This document shows, in pieces, positions 35,997-44,885 of a stretch of DNA of 53,779 nucleotides. A program made the position numbers and the translations under genes. The notes under the pieces were generated by a model. That model made no database searches. It saw only the letters and a list, made by a program, of their open reading frames with translations, and was not told where the DNA came from. This DNA is from Thiotrichaceae bacterium. Lineage in GTDB: Bacteria; Pseudomonadota; Gammaproteobacteria; Thiotrichales; Thiotrichaceae. The stretch covers positions 1 through 53,779 of the forward strand of contig JALWMR010000099.1 in assembly GCA_027083815.1 (NCBI GenBank). Direction: 5' to 3'. Within the stretch, counting starts at the first letter, position 1; the number at the start of each line of letters is the position of its first letter.

Positions 35997-37949
35997 TTAT
36001 TTGTTTGTCTTTGAAGGTGCAATTTCTACACGCCTGTTTTTGAGTCGTCCTGCTTCGGTTTTATTATTGGCAATGGGCTCGTCTTCTCCACGCGAAATTA
36101 CATCAATTTGCTGGAATGGGGCGCCCATCTGAATAAGCATTTCTCTGACGACCATAACCCTGCGAATGCCAAGAGCAAGATTGGCCTTTTTAGACCCAAT
36201 ATTGTCGGTATGTCCGGTCAAGGTAATGGTATGGTCTTCGCTGTGTTTCATCCATTCAACGACTTCTTTAAAGAAATCTGATACTGCGGAAGATGCCTTT
36301 AGTTCTTTAGACCTGAAGGGGAAATATAGTCGAGATGCGCGGAAAGGCTTTGCAGTAGCATCCTTTATCGGCTCAATGGTAACCGTATCCTTACTTTTAT
36401 CCTTATCCTTCTTAATGGCCGTGCTTAGGGTGTCAGGCTTGGGTGGTGTAATAGTAGCGTTAGCTTCTGAGGGTCTGGTATTTTCAGTGTTCAGATTTTT
36501 TTTGTCTGCAATGGACTGTTTATCAGTTGTTTCATCAATGTGATTATCAAGCGCGTCAATAATACCATCTTTGTCAGCGTCAACGGGCTTGGCTAAATCA
36601 CCAATTTCTTTAGCATCATTTATCCCATCATTATCTGAATCAGCTTTTAAAGGATTTGTGCCGAGCCTAAGTTCATCAGCAGTGAGTAATGAATCATTAT
36701 CATCATCGGTATCTACAGGGTCGATTTTTCCATCCGCATCCGTGTCTTGAAGAGGTTCTTTGAATGAATTGCCCAGTTCTTTTGCATCACTAATACCATC
36801 ATTATCGGTATCACTGGATAGTGGATTAGTGCCAATTTTAATTTCTAGTTTTGTCGCCAGGGTATCATTATCATCATCGCTATCCAGAAGATTGAGTATA
36901 CCATCTTCGTCTGAGTCAAGAGGCGTTTCCAGGTTGTTTCCTATCTCCTGGTAATCATTGATGCCATCACCATCTGAATCCACTTTTGTTGGGTCACTGC
37001 CCAGTTTATTCTCTTGAGCATCGGTTAAGCCATCGTTATCAGTATCACTATCATCAACGGTATCTAGAGCATCAATAATACCGTCCAGGTCTTTATCCAG
37101 TGGTGCGTTGCTATCCTTGCCTACTTCTTCGGCATCGTTGATGCCGTCACCATCTGTGTCTTGCTTGGTCGGATCAGTATTTAGTATTGCCTCAACAGCA
37201 TCGGGCAGGCCATCGTTGTCCTGATCGTTATTATCTTCTGTATCCAGCGCATCTATGGTGCCATCTCCATCGCTATCCACTGGCTTATTTATATGCTCGC
37301 CAATCTCCTCAAGATCGGTTATACCATCACCATCGGTATCGGCTAACAAGAAGTTTGTACCAATGGCTAATTCAACTGACGTATTTAAACCATCGTCATC
37401 ATCATCAATATCCAATGCGTTAATGGTACCGTCATTATCAGTATCAAGGGGGCGGTCAGTGTTTGGGCCAACTTCGTCGCTGTCAGTTAAACTATCTTCA
37501 TCGGTGTCTGCAAGTAATGGGCTGGTACCGATTTCGCCTTCAAGCCTGGTGGATAGACCATCATTATCATCGTCCAAATCAAGAATATCGATAAGACCAT
37601 CACCATCGGTATCAATTGGGTTGTCAATATCCATGCCAACTTCATCACCATCGGAAACACCATCGCTATCGGTATCTTTTAATAGTGGATCGGTTTTTAG
37701 AATTTTTTCTTGCGCATCACTAAGCCCATCACCATCGGTATCGACAGGAGGGGCTGTTGCAACCACAGCTGGTGGTGTTAGTGCTTTAGGAGGATTCGTT
37801 GCAGTGTTTATGTTTTTGGTAGAATTCGTATTGGCGTTATTACAAAAGCCTTTTATTTTGCAGGTGTAATACCACCAACTGCCCATAAACCAAAGAACCG
37901 TTGCGATCAAGGTTAACAAGATTGAAAGTTTAATTGTGCTTTTACTCAT
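35997..37949 (-). CDS. OmpA-family protein with thrombospondin type-3 calcium repeats
   Basis: A 650-residue envelope protein. Residues 8-26 form a signal anchor (LSILLTLIATVLWFMGSWW), followed by two cysteines in YTCKIKGFC. Residues about 72-480 carry at least ten thrombospondin type-3 repeats of the form DTDGDGLSDAQE and DSDGDGIND, whose Asp-rich loops bind calcium. The C-terminal 105 residues form an OmpA-like peptidoglycan-binding domain, with TITLTGHTDNIGSKKAN and LKNRRVEI. The protein is thus probably tethered to the inner membrane and to peptidoglycan, with a stiff calcium-dependent arm between. It is encoded just upstream of the HhH-module gene. Confidence 0.9.
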   Translation of the reverse strand: MSKSTIKLSILLTLIATVLWFMGSWWYYTCKIKGFCNNANTNSTKNINTATNPPKALTPPAVVATAPPVDTDGDGLSDAQEKILKTDPLLKDTDSDGVSDGDEVGMDIDNPIDTDGDGLIDILDLDDDNDGLSTRLEGEIGTSPLLADTDEDSLTDSDEVGPNTDRPLDTDNDGTINALDIDDDDDGLNTSVELAIGTNFLLADTDGDGITDLEEIGEHINKPVDSDGDGTIDALDTEDNNDQDNDGLPDAVEAILNTDPTKQDTDGDGINDAEEVGKDSNAPLDKDLDGIIDALDTVDDSDTDNDGLTDAQENKLGSDPTKVDSDGDGINDYQEIGNNLETPLDSDEDGILNLLDSDDDNDTLATKLEIKIGTNPLSSDTDNDGISDAKELGNSFKEPLQDTDADGKIDPVDTDDDNDSLLTADELRLGTNPLKADSDNDGINDAKEIGDLAKPVDADKDGIIDALDNHIDETTDKQSIADKKNLNTENTRPSEANATITPPKPDTLSTAIKKDKDKSKDTVTIEPIKDATAKPFRASRLYFPFRSKELKASSAVSDFFKEVVEWMKHSEDHTITLTGHTDNIGSKKANLALGIRRVMVVREMLIQMGAPFQQIDVISRGEDEPIANNKTEAGRLKNRRVEIAPSKTNK

Positions 37950-38171
37950 CTAGGCTTGATCCTTGCTTTTATCAGTATTTGCAATTGGCTAGTTATTGCA
38001 TATTTGATGACATTACTATAAGTAATTAAAACCTGTATAAATGGCTTTATCAATGAAGTGGTTAAATATTCAACACCATATCCCTGGCGATTGAGTATTT
38101 ATATAGGGGGAGCCACTATAAAAGTAGATGTATCTGATTAAACGAAAAAAATGAGTGACAAGTGGATGACG

Positions 38172-38693
38172 TTAGGTCTCCTTATGTTCAAGCTTGTTTC
38201 TTTTATTAGATAGTTGATAAATCCATACGCTAAGCCCCATAGTGAGTAGCACCGAGCTGGCAAATGCAATTAGGCCGTAATGTACTTCAACCTTGGCTAG
38301 CACACCGAGCTTCACTGATACCAGTAATAAGGCAACCACGAATACATCCAGCATAGACCATTTTCCAATAAGTTCAATAACATGAAGCATCTTGTCCAGA
38401 AAAGAGTTTTTAGCATAGTCCAGATTAAGTATCAGAACTAAACTGGCTATTTTTATAATGGGCACACACAGGCTAAACAAGGCAATTACAATAAATAAAA
38501 ACCACTCTTTCTGAGAAAATAATTCAGTAACGGTCGAAAAAAGAGACACCGTATTCTCAAAAAAATACATTTTTTCAAGGGTTAGCAAAGGCGCCGATAC
38601 GCCAATAATTAGTGTGGCAAGCGCGACTAACAGTAGCAGATTAATAATAATACCCTGCCTGGGGAACGTTCTTATTAATGATTTCATCTGCAT
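38172..38693 (-). CDS. PqiA-like membrane protein
   Basis: A 173-residue protein with four membrane segments, corresponding to a single PqiA domain (paraquat-inducible protein A). Typical parts are APLLTLEKMYFFENTVSLF, CVPIIKIASLVLIL and KWSMLDVFVVALLLVSVKLG. E. coli PqiA has two such domains in one chain. PqiA relatives partner with MCE proteins in lipid traffic; no PqiB is next to this gene. Two ATGs (38693 and 38687) are possible; the second has better spacing from AAAGAG. Confidence 0.85.
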   Translation of the reverse strand: MQMKSLIRTFPRQGIIINLLLLVALATLIIGVSAPLLTLEKMYFFENTVSLFSTVTELFSQKEWFLFIVIALFSLCVPIIKIASLVLILNLDYAKNSFLDKMLHVIELIGKWSMLDVFVVALLLVSVKLGVLAKVEVHYGLIAFASSVLLTMGLSVWIYQLSNKRNKLEHKET

Positions 38694-38824
38694 TCTCTTT
38701 GGGTAATGATAAATATTAATAGAGACCTTTATAAAGTAGAAATTGATTATGCAAGCTTGTTGGAGGAAGGCTAGCTAAATTGGTTAATAGTAAGTTCATT
38801 CGATGATACTGCAAAGATGTTGCT

Positions 38825-38863
38825 GAGAAAAAGCCAAAAAAGGTGGGGGGTGTACTTTTTAAA
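38825..38863 (+). repeat. Dispersed G-run/TGTAC repeat, copy 6 (short form)
   Basis: Reads GAGAAAAAGCC, six As, GGTG with six Gs in the run, then TGTACTTTTTAAA. It lies in the 253-base gap between the PqiA-like gene and the haem lipoprotein gene. The rest of that gap holds nothing I recognise. Confidence 0.9.
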
Positions 38864-38946
38864 GGTGGTTACCAGGTGTTTTCTAAGAAAAGGGAGTCAA
38901 GAGACTCCCTTATAGGCCGAGATTAACGTAGGAATCCAGAATTTGT

Positions 38947-39570
38947 CTAATTCAGGTCCTTAACGACCACAACAGCCCCACGAACCTGCCCTTTTTTATA
39001 GCCTGTTGCTTTATCATTGGGGTAAAGTTCTTTAAGTTTAGCTTTAACTTTCCCATCTATTTTTTCACCGTGGCAGGTTAAGCACACATCGCCTGTTGGC
39101 ATGGCTTTCATAAAGCGCAACTGCTTTTTGCCATTGTTCTCAACTACACTGGCATAGGCCATTTTAACAACATCTTCTCCCTTGGCGGCGCGTTTATCAA
39201 AGTCTTCTAAAACTGCCTTTTGCCAGAAATTAGGTACATTGGCAGGGTTGCGATTTTTAAGGCTAACTCGGTTCAGTTGAGCCTTATGTTTTTTTGCCAC
39301 TTCCTGAGTGATGGGCATAGCCTTAGTGTTACAAACTGTCAGTGCATTAATAGGGCCTCCTGCCTTCATCGCCGCTTTTAATTCGGTTTTTAACGAAGTT
39401 GTGAAATCCTTGGTAATTTTCTTGGCTTCTTCAATGGCAGCTTTTTTATCAATGCTGGCACTCGCAACTGGCTTTTGAGTTGTTGCTGTTTTATTGTCTT
39501 TTTTATCATCACCGCCGCCACAGGCGCTAAGTAAAATACAGACAGATGAGATTAGGATTAATTTATTCAT
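38947..39570 (-). CDS. DUF3365 (Tll0287-like) haem-binding lipoprotein
   Basis: A 207-residue exported protein with a lipoprotein signal: LILISSVCILLSACGGG, the lipobox being LSAC. The C-terminal part contains the c-type haem site CLTCH in TGDVCLTCHGEKIDG, then ELYPNDKATGYKKGQVRGAV. This is the pattern of DUF3365/Tll0287-like domains, which act as haem sensors or small periplasmic cytochromes. The linker after the lipid-anchored cysteine is Lys/Asp/Thr-rich. It stands alone on the minus strand. Confidence 0.85.
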   Translation of the reverse strand: MNKLILISSVCILLSACGGGDDKKDNKTATTQKPVASASIDKKAAIEEAKKITKDFTTSLKTELKAAMKAGGPINALTVCNTKAMPITQEVAKKHKAQLNRVSLKNRNPANVPNFWQKAVLEDFDKRAAKGEDVVKMAYASVVENNGKKQLRFMKAMPTGDVCLTCHGEKIDGKVKAKLKELYPNDKATGYKKGQVRGAVVVVKDLN

Positions 39571-39753
39571 AAAGTACTCTTTTGGTTAAGTTTGGTTAAG
39601 TATTCTAGCTTAATTATTGGGTTTAAAATTGACGGGGATACTAGCTATTCTGATTGGCAATTAATATGATATTTCGCAATCATTCCCTTGATCGTGCATA
39701 CCCCTTAGTGTAGGGCAGGAGTATAGCATAGGTTTCTATCGCATCAATCCAGA

Positions 39754-40566
39754 TCAACTTCTGGGAAGATAAATATCATACCGGGTTGCTTTACCACTAA
39801 TGCAAAAGTCTGGAGCCAAATCAGCCAGGGTATCCGCTAAACGAGGGCGTTTAACCACAATGCGTTTTTTAGCCAAATAACGTGCCTTGTGTAACACCTC
39901 GCCACTGTCCGTATCTTCACCAACCAGAGAATGAAAAAACTGCATTTCTTTTTTTACCTGTGCTGATTTTTTTCGATGGGGAAACATCGGGTCAAGGTAG
40001 ATAACATCAGGTAAATCGTTAAGGCCGTTGATTTCACTGGGTGATAATTCAAGTATTTCTAAAATAGCTAATCCACTTCCTTTTATTAAGCTAAGCCGAT
40101 TCAATATAGGCTGTAATTCAGGGTCAGTATTCAAACTGGCACGTTCGAGTGCATCGTCCAGCAGGGCGTGGATAACCGGGTTGCGCTCCACCATTATCAC
40201 GGTTGCACCTAAACTTGCCAGCACAAAAGCATCGCCACCCATACCGGCGGTTAAATCAAGGACAGTTGGATTTTTATGCTTATGCAGACCGACCGCCCTG
40301 GCAATGTCCTGGCCTTTGCCTCCACCGTACAAGCGCCTGTGATTGGTTTTTCCGCCGACAAAATCAACGTAGATTGACTCACTTTTCAGTTTTTTTCCAG
40401 CTTTAATCAGGTGTCGGCACTCAAGGTGCTCAAGTGTAATGTGCAATAGAAAATCAGCATCAATTTTTGGTGATAACAAAGGCAGGGCAGTTTGCCTGGA
40501 TAGTTTATCCAGTTTGTCTTTGGGTACGCCTTTATCGGCGCTGATAGCAATGGTTGGGTGTATCAT
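39754..40566 (-). CDS. rsmJ: 16S rRNA (guanine-N2)-methyltransferase RsmJ
   Basis: A 270-residue SAM-dependent methyltransferase that methylates G1516 of 16S rRNA in E. coli (YhiQ). The GGKTNHRRLYGGGKGQDIAR block is characteristic. The SAM motif I is LDLTAGMGGDAFVLASLGA, followed by MVERNPVIHALL. YLDPMFPHRKKSAQVKKEM gives the catalytic DPMFP. Length is close to E. coli RsmJ (250). Its ATG overlaps the upstream gene's stop by four bases, so it is cotranscribed with the DUF3592-like gene. Confidence 0.94.
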   Translation of the reverse strand: MIHPTIAISADKGVPKDKLDKLSRQTALPLLSPKIDADFLLHITLEHLECRHLIKAGKKLKSESIYVDFVGGKTNHRRLYGGGKGQDIARAVGLHKHKNPTVLDLTAGMGGDAFVLASLGATVIMVERNPVIHALLDDALERASLNTDPELQPILNRLSLIKGSGLAILEILELSPSEINGLNDLPDVIYLDPMFPHRKKSAQVKKEMQFFHSLVGEDTDSGEVLHKARYLAKKRIVVKRPRLADTLADLAPDFCISGKATRYDIYLPRS

Positions 40567-41321
40567 TGCTCGCTTGCTTGTCTTGTCAGGCTTCTATCTT
40601 TAAGCCAAAACATCTTAATCATGCCAAACAGGGCAATCATAGAGAAAAATAGAAAGATGCTCATCAGAACCATAGCCCAAAATGGAATATCCTCAGCGCC
40701 AGTGAAGCCTAGCCAAAGTTTGTAGACAAACACCCCTAATAATAGGCTGGTGATTAAAGGTATAAGACCTTTTATAACGAATTTGATTCCATATTCAAGA
40801 ACGGCATCGTAGTTTTTCCCAGTTGCATACAGCAGAAAATAAAGTGGAAATAAGCCAAAAAGATGTACCATAACCAAGCCGGCAAAGGTCATAAAAATGC
40901 TGGATAAGGATAACTCGAGCAAAACGCCATTGCCGTACTTTATTTTTTCAACTGTTCCGATAACGGGTTTTTCACCACGGCTAAAAGAGCTGATAATGGT
41001 ATGTTTGTTACCTTGATTATCCGTAAATTCAAACACTTTGCTATGCATCAGTGTTTCATCGCCTTCATCATTTTCCTTTAACTCACTTTTAATATCTACC
41101 ACCGTTGCTTCATAGCTAGGGTCGCTAAGATAATGATAGACATCGCTCAGCATCCAGCCAGCAAATGGAAAAACCATTACACTGGTAAAAAGAATAATGA
41201 GACTCACTCTAAACCCTGCGAAAAAGCCTCTACTAACTTCAGGGTCACGCGAGCGTCGCCACAATACCAACGGAATTACAATGATTGAAAATATCAGAGC
41301 AGCTTTTAATAATATTGGCAT
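40563..41321 (-). CDS. DUF3592-like membrane protein
   Basis: A 252-residue protein with a hydrophobic N-terminus, a soluble loop and three further membrane segments. The loop (SYEATVVDIKSELKENDEG, then FEFTDNQGNKHTIISSFS, then VEKIKYGNG) has the beta-rich layout of DUF3592 domains. The function is unknown. It lies between slyX (17 bases upstream) and rsmJ (four-base overlap), all leftward. Confidence 0.6.
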   Translation of the reverse strand: MPILLKAALIFSIIVIPLVLWRRSRDPEVSRGFFAGFRVSLIILFTSVMVFPFAGWMLSDVYHYLSDPSYEATVVDIKSELKENDEGDETLMHSKVFEFTDNQGNKHTIISSFSRGEKPVIGTVEKIKYGNGVLLELSLSSIFMTFAGLVMVHLFGLFPLYFLLYATGKNYDAVLEYGIKFVIKGLIPLITSLLLGVFVYKLWLGFTGAEDIPFWAMVLMSIFLFFSMIALFGMIKMFWLKDRSLTRQASEQ

Positions 41322-41337
41322 AAGGTTTTATGTCATA

Positions 41338-41550
41338 TTAATAATGAGGCGGAGGCGGCTCATCTTCCTCTGTTTCTGGCTCCAGCAGATCTTCCTTGCT
41401 GATTGAGTTGAGCTTGTCCTTCAGGTACTGAAGTTGAACTTCAAGTGTTTGAATTTGTTGCTGTTGTCGATGAAGCTCACGATTGAGTGTTTCTATCGTG
41501 CTTTCCTGCTCCATTGATAGCATTTCGAGATTGGTAAGTCGCTTTTCCAT
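41338..41550 (-). CDS. slyX: SlyX family protein
   Basis: A 70-residue coiled-coil protein. The sequence MEKRLTNLEMLSMEQESTIE, then LNRELHRQQQQIQTLEVQL, then YLKDKL and a proline-rich tail ending PPPPHY matches SlyX (E. coli 72 residues, same kind of tail). The biochemical role of SlyX is unclear. It starts 17 bases from dispersed repeat copy 7 and heads a likely operon with the DUF3592-like gene and rsmJ. Confidence 0.9.
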   Translation of the reverse strand: MEKRLTNLEMLSMEQESTIETLNRELHRQQQQIQTLEVQLQYLKDKLNSISKEDLLEPETEEDEPPPPHY

Positions 41551-41566
41551 AGTTTTAGTGGCTTAA

Positions 41567-41671
41567 ATGGAGAAAAGGGCAACCGAGCCGCAGGCGAGAT
41601 AATGTCGGAGCATAGCGACGACAACCCGAAGGGCGGTCAAAACCGTAAAAAAGGTGGGGGGTGTACTTTTT
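41567..41671 (+). repeat. Dispersed G-run/TGTAC repeat, copy 7 (long form, best preserved)
   Basis: Begins ATGGAGAAAAGGGCAACC and ends with six As, GGTG, six Gs and TGTACTTTTT. The middle holds four short hairpins in a row: GCC-GCA-GGC, GTCG-(GAGCATAGCGA)-CGAC, CCC-GAA-GGG and CGGT-CAAA-ACCG. It lies between argG and slyX. A solitary inverted AGAAAAGGGC occurs at about 41707-41716. Confidence 0.92.
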
Positions 41672-41722
41672 ACAGCTTATTATTCGCTTTATCCCGCTTT
41701 ATTTTGCCCTTTTCTACTCCCT

Positions 41723-42949
41723 TTACAGTAATTTGCGCCCTTTTTGAGAGGCAATTCGTAAACGCAGTGCATTTAGTTTGATAAATCCTTCTGCATCCGC
41801 CTGGTTATAGGCACCGGCATCATCATCAAAGGTGGCAATCGCTTCATCAAACAGCGAATTATCTGATTTTCGACCTACACAGGTGACTGAACCTTTATAA
41901 AGTTTTAAACGCACGGTGCCATTAACGTATTGCTGTGACTCATCTATCATCTGCTGCATCATTTCACGCTCGGGGCTCCACCAGTAGCCGTTGTAAATCA
42001 ATTCGGCATATTTTGGCATGAGTGAATCTTTAAGATGCGCCACTTCACGATCCAGGGTGAGTGATTCCATAGCGCGATGACCTTGAAGCATAATGGTGCC
42101 ACCGGGTGTTTCATAACAGCCGCGTGATTTCATGCCGACATAGCGGTTTTCAACAATATCAAGACGACCAATACCGTTTTCGCCGCCCAGTTTGTTTAAG
42201 GTTTCGAGCATGGTTGCCGGGCTGAGTTCTTTTCCATCCAGTGCAACCGGGTCGCCTTTCTTATAAGTCAGTTCAATATAAGTCGGTTTGTCGGGTGCCG
42301 CCTCAGGTGATACCGACCAGCGCCACATATCGTCTTCGGCTTCATTCCACGGGTCTTCCAGAATATCGCCTTCATAGGAGATATGGAGCAGGTTGGCATC
42401 CATCGAATAGGGTGATTTTTTACCCTGTTTTTGATAGTCAATTTCAATGCCGTGGTTTTCGGCATAAGCCATTAATTGCTCGCGTGAGTTCAAATCCCAC
42501 TCACGCCACGGAGCGATAATCTTAATGCCCGGTTTGAGCGCGTAGGCCCCCAGCTCAAAACGTACCTGATCGTTGCCTTTACCTGTCGCACCGTGAGCAA
42601 TGGCATCAGCACCAGTTTCATTGGCAATTTCAATCAGGCGCTTTGAAATTAGCGGGCGGGCAATGGATGTACCGAGCAGGTATTCACCCTCATAAACCGT
42701 ATTGGCGCGGAACATGGGGAATACAAAATCACGCACAAACTCTTCACGTAAATCTTCAATAAAAATTTCCTTTACGCCAGCCGCCTTGGCTTTGGCGCGA
42801 GCTGGCTCAACCTCTTCACCCTGACCGACATCGGCGGTAAAGGTAACGATTTCGCAGCCGTAATTTTCTTCCAGCCATTTGATGATGATTGAAGTATCGA
42901 GTCCGCCAGAATAGGCAAGGACGACTTTCTTTACTTTTTGTGAAGACAT
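41723..42949 (-). CDS. argG: Argininosuccinate synthase
   Basis: A 408-residue enzyme joining citrulline and aspartate in an ATP-dependent step of arginine synthesis. The PP-loop is [18 protein letters not shown]. Further signatures are [11 protein letters not shown], the citrulline/aspartate-binding block [10 protein letters not shown], and [20 protein letters not shown]. Length and sequence match the short (about 400-residue) type. It is divergent from murB, with 62 bases between the starts. No arginine-repressor box was obvious in that gap. Confidence 0.97.
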   Translation of the reverse strand: MSSQKVKKVVLAYSGGLDTSIIIKWLEENYGCEIVTFTADVGQGEEVEPARAKAKAAGVKEIFIEDLREEFVRDFVFPMFRANTVYEGEYLLGTSIARPLISKRLIEIANETGADAIAHGATGKGNDQVRFELGAYALKPGIKIIAPWREWDLNSREQLMAYAENHGIEIDYQKQGKKSPYSMDANLLHISYEGDILEDPWNEAEDDMWRWSVSPEAAPDKPTYIELTYKKGDPVALDGKELSPATMLETLNKLGGENGIGRLDIVENRYVGMKSRGCYETPGGTIMLQGHRAMESLTLDREVAHLKDSLMPKYAELIYNGYWWSPEREMMQQMIDESQQYVNGTVRLKLYKGSVTCVGRKSDNSLFDEAIATFDDDAGAYNQADAEGFIKLNALRLRIASQKGRKLL

Positions 42950-43011
42950 GATTTAAACCAGATAATTAAAAACAGGCGCGCATTTTATCAGATTAAAGTA
43001 GAATATGCGCC

Positions 43012-44022
43012 ATGGAAATACAGCAAAATGCCTCTTTAAAAGGCTTAAACACCTTTGGCGTCAACGCCCGGGCAGACTATCTCACAGAAATTCATAATCA
43101 TGATGACATTGAAGCTCTGCTTGAATGGAAAGTGCAGCATGATTTACCCTTTCTGTTATTAGGTGGTGGCAGTAATCTGCTGTTTAAAAATGATTATAAA
43201 GGGCTGGTCGCCCGAGTTTGTTTAGAAGGTAAAGATATTGCCGCAGAAGATGATAACAAGGTCTACGTTTCGGCAGCAGGCGGTGAAAACTGGCATAATT
43301 TTGTTCGCTGGACAGTAGAAAATGGCTACGCCGGACTGGAAAATCTGTCGTTGATACCCGGCACTGTGGGTGCTGCACCAATTCAGAATATCGGTGCTTA
43401 TGGCGTTGAACTGGCCGATCATTTTCACTCCTTGCAGGCGGTTAATCTGGAAACCAGTGAAGTGCTTGAATTTGACCTTGAACACTGCCAGTTTGCCTAT
43501 CGGGACAGCTTTTTCAAGTCACACACACTGGATAAGCTGCTGATTACTTCAGTCACTTTCGCCCTGCCCAAAAAGGCAGAATGGAAAATAGACTATGCCG
43601 GCGTGCGCGAAGTGCTAGAGGGAAAAGAACCAACAGCGCAATCCATTAGCGATGCTATTGTCGCACTGCGACAAAGTAAACTGCCAGACCCGGCAACAAT
43701 AGGTAATGCCGGAAGCTTTTTTAAGAATCCTGTATTAGCTGTTGAAAAATGGGAAGATTTAAAAGTAAATAACCCTGATATTCCTGGCTGGAAACAGCCG
43801 GATGGCCAAATCAAAACATCTGCCGCCTGGCTTATCGACCAGTGCGGCTGGAAAGGCTACCGCAAGGGTGACGCCGGTGTCTCACAAAAACACGCCCTGG
43901 TTCTGGTTAATTATGGCAATGCGAGCGGTGTTGAACTGTGGCAAGTGGCAGAAGACATTATAGATAAAGTAGAAGGGCAGTTTGGCATTGAGCTAGAAGC
44001 AGAGCCAAGAGTGATTGGATAA
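43012..44022 (+). CDS. murB: UDP-N-acetylenolpyruvoylglucosamine reductase
   Basis: A 336-residue FAD enzyme that reduces UDP-GlcNAc-enolpyruvate to UDP-MurNAc in peptidoglycan synthesis. The FAD-binding part shows LLLGGGSNLLF and SLIPGTVGAAPIQNIGAYG. The catalytic serine region is TIGNAGSFFKNPV. The C-terminus has AAWLIDQCGWKGYRKGDAGV and the final glutamate in ELEAEPRVIG. Length is that of the E. coli type (342). An inverted repeat ATAACAGG/CCTGTTAT just after the stop may act as a terminator. Confidence 0.96.
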   Translation: MEIQQNASLKGLNTFGVNARADYLTEIHNHDDIEALLEWKVQHDLPFLLLGGGSNLLFKNDYKGLVARVCLEGKDIAAEDDNKVYVSAAGGENWHNFVRWTVENGYAGLENLSLIPGTVGAAPIQNIGAYGVELADHFHSLQAVNLETSEVLEFDLEHCQFAYRDSFFKSHTLDKLLITSVTFALPKKAEWKIDYAGVREVLEGKEPTAQSISDAIVALRQSKLPDPATIGNAGSFFKNPVLAVEKWEDLKVNNPDIPGWKQPDGQIKTSAAWLIDQCGWKGYRKGDAGVSQKHALVLVNYGNASGVELWQVAEDIIDKVEGQFGIELEAEPRVIG

Positions 44023-44108
44023 CAGGAGTAGGGTTTTTGAGTCTGAATTTGCCCTGTTATTACCTGAGTTAAGGCAGGTGTGAAAAAATGCGAATAAAAC
44101 AAAGATGA

Positions 44109-44863
44109 ATAGTTTATGAAAAAGTAATTAATGATAGTTGGTTTACTCATTCTGAATCCAGTTTTTCTTCACCTGAAATAACAAGGACACCTGATGAACT
44201 TAGGCAATATTTAAACAATATTCCTGGCGTTGTTACCATAACGGCCAATAGCGAAAGACTGGTTGATTCCCAGCGTGCTCGTGTAAAACTGCTTGTGGTA
44301 ACTGACTCAAAATTGTTGGCAGATGCATTAATAAATAATTTTGATATTAGACAACTAGCGAAAGAAGAGATGGCAAAACTTGGAATAAGTCAAAGCAAGG
44401 TGAGTGAGTCAAAGTTTTCCTATACACCAGAATATGGATTATTCAGTGATTTGCCAAAGTCTTATATAGTCAGAAATATTCTTTCTATCATGGTGTCTAC
44501 TGAAGAGCAGTTGATTGCTATTGCAAATCTATCTGATAAAAATAATAAAACAGATATTTATCAGTAAAACCAATAGTCGAAAATAAAGGTGAAATATATG
44601 CCGAGCTTCTCGATAAGGCTATGAAGTCGGTAAAAGACAAGGCACTTCTATATAAATCAAAATTAGGGCTTAACTTGTCCCCCATTTTCTTTGAAGATTC
44701 CAAGTCTAATCTTATTGAGCAGAATCAAATTGACAAAAGAAGTTCTTTTAATAAAACAATTGTTTCAAGTAAAAGTAGCGGGTATTCCAAGCTTGGTCAA
44801 TCTTTTGGTGAAGAAAAACTAAAAGCATCCGTGCTTGTTAAATATAAAGTGATAAATAATTAA
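44109..44863 (+). pseudogene. Frameshifted SIMPL-domain-like (DUF541) gene
   Basis: Two consecutive frames encode one likely protein. The first (44109-44567) reads VTITANSERLVDSQRARVKL, then LGISQSKVSESKFSYTPEYG, then SYIVRNILSIMVSTEEQLIAI. The second, shifted at about 44555-44565, reads KPIVENKGEIYAELLDKAMK, then SVKDKALLYKSKLGL. The layout (ITAN start, S-x-FSY-x-PEYG, SY-x-V-x-N, then a long helix) resembles SIMPL/DUF541 periplasmic proteins. The only signal-peptide-like run, MIVGLLILNPVFL (from 44131), is in a third frame and ends at a stop. At least two frame breaks make a functional product unlikely. Confidence 0.5.
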
Positions 44864-44885
44864 CAAAGCTGAACTGGGTGATTTT

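Noticed and set aside
36550-37740. Regular spacing of similar DNA units that might suggest a CRISPR or tandem DNA array
   Set aside because: The units encode thrombospondin type-3 repeats and vary at third codon positions; no identical spacers-and-repeats pattern.
37187-37869. Long frames on the strand opposite the calcium-repeat OmpA gene
   Set aside because: They are shadows produced by the regular GAT/GGT codon pattern of the TSP3 repeats, giving Ser/Pro-rich translations.
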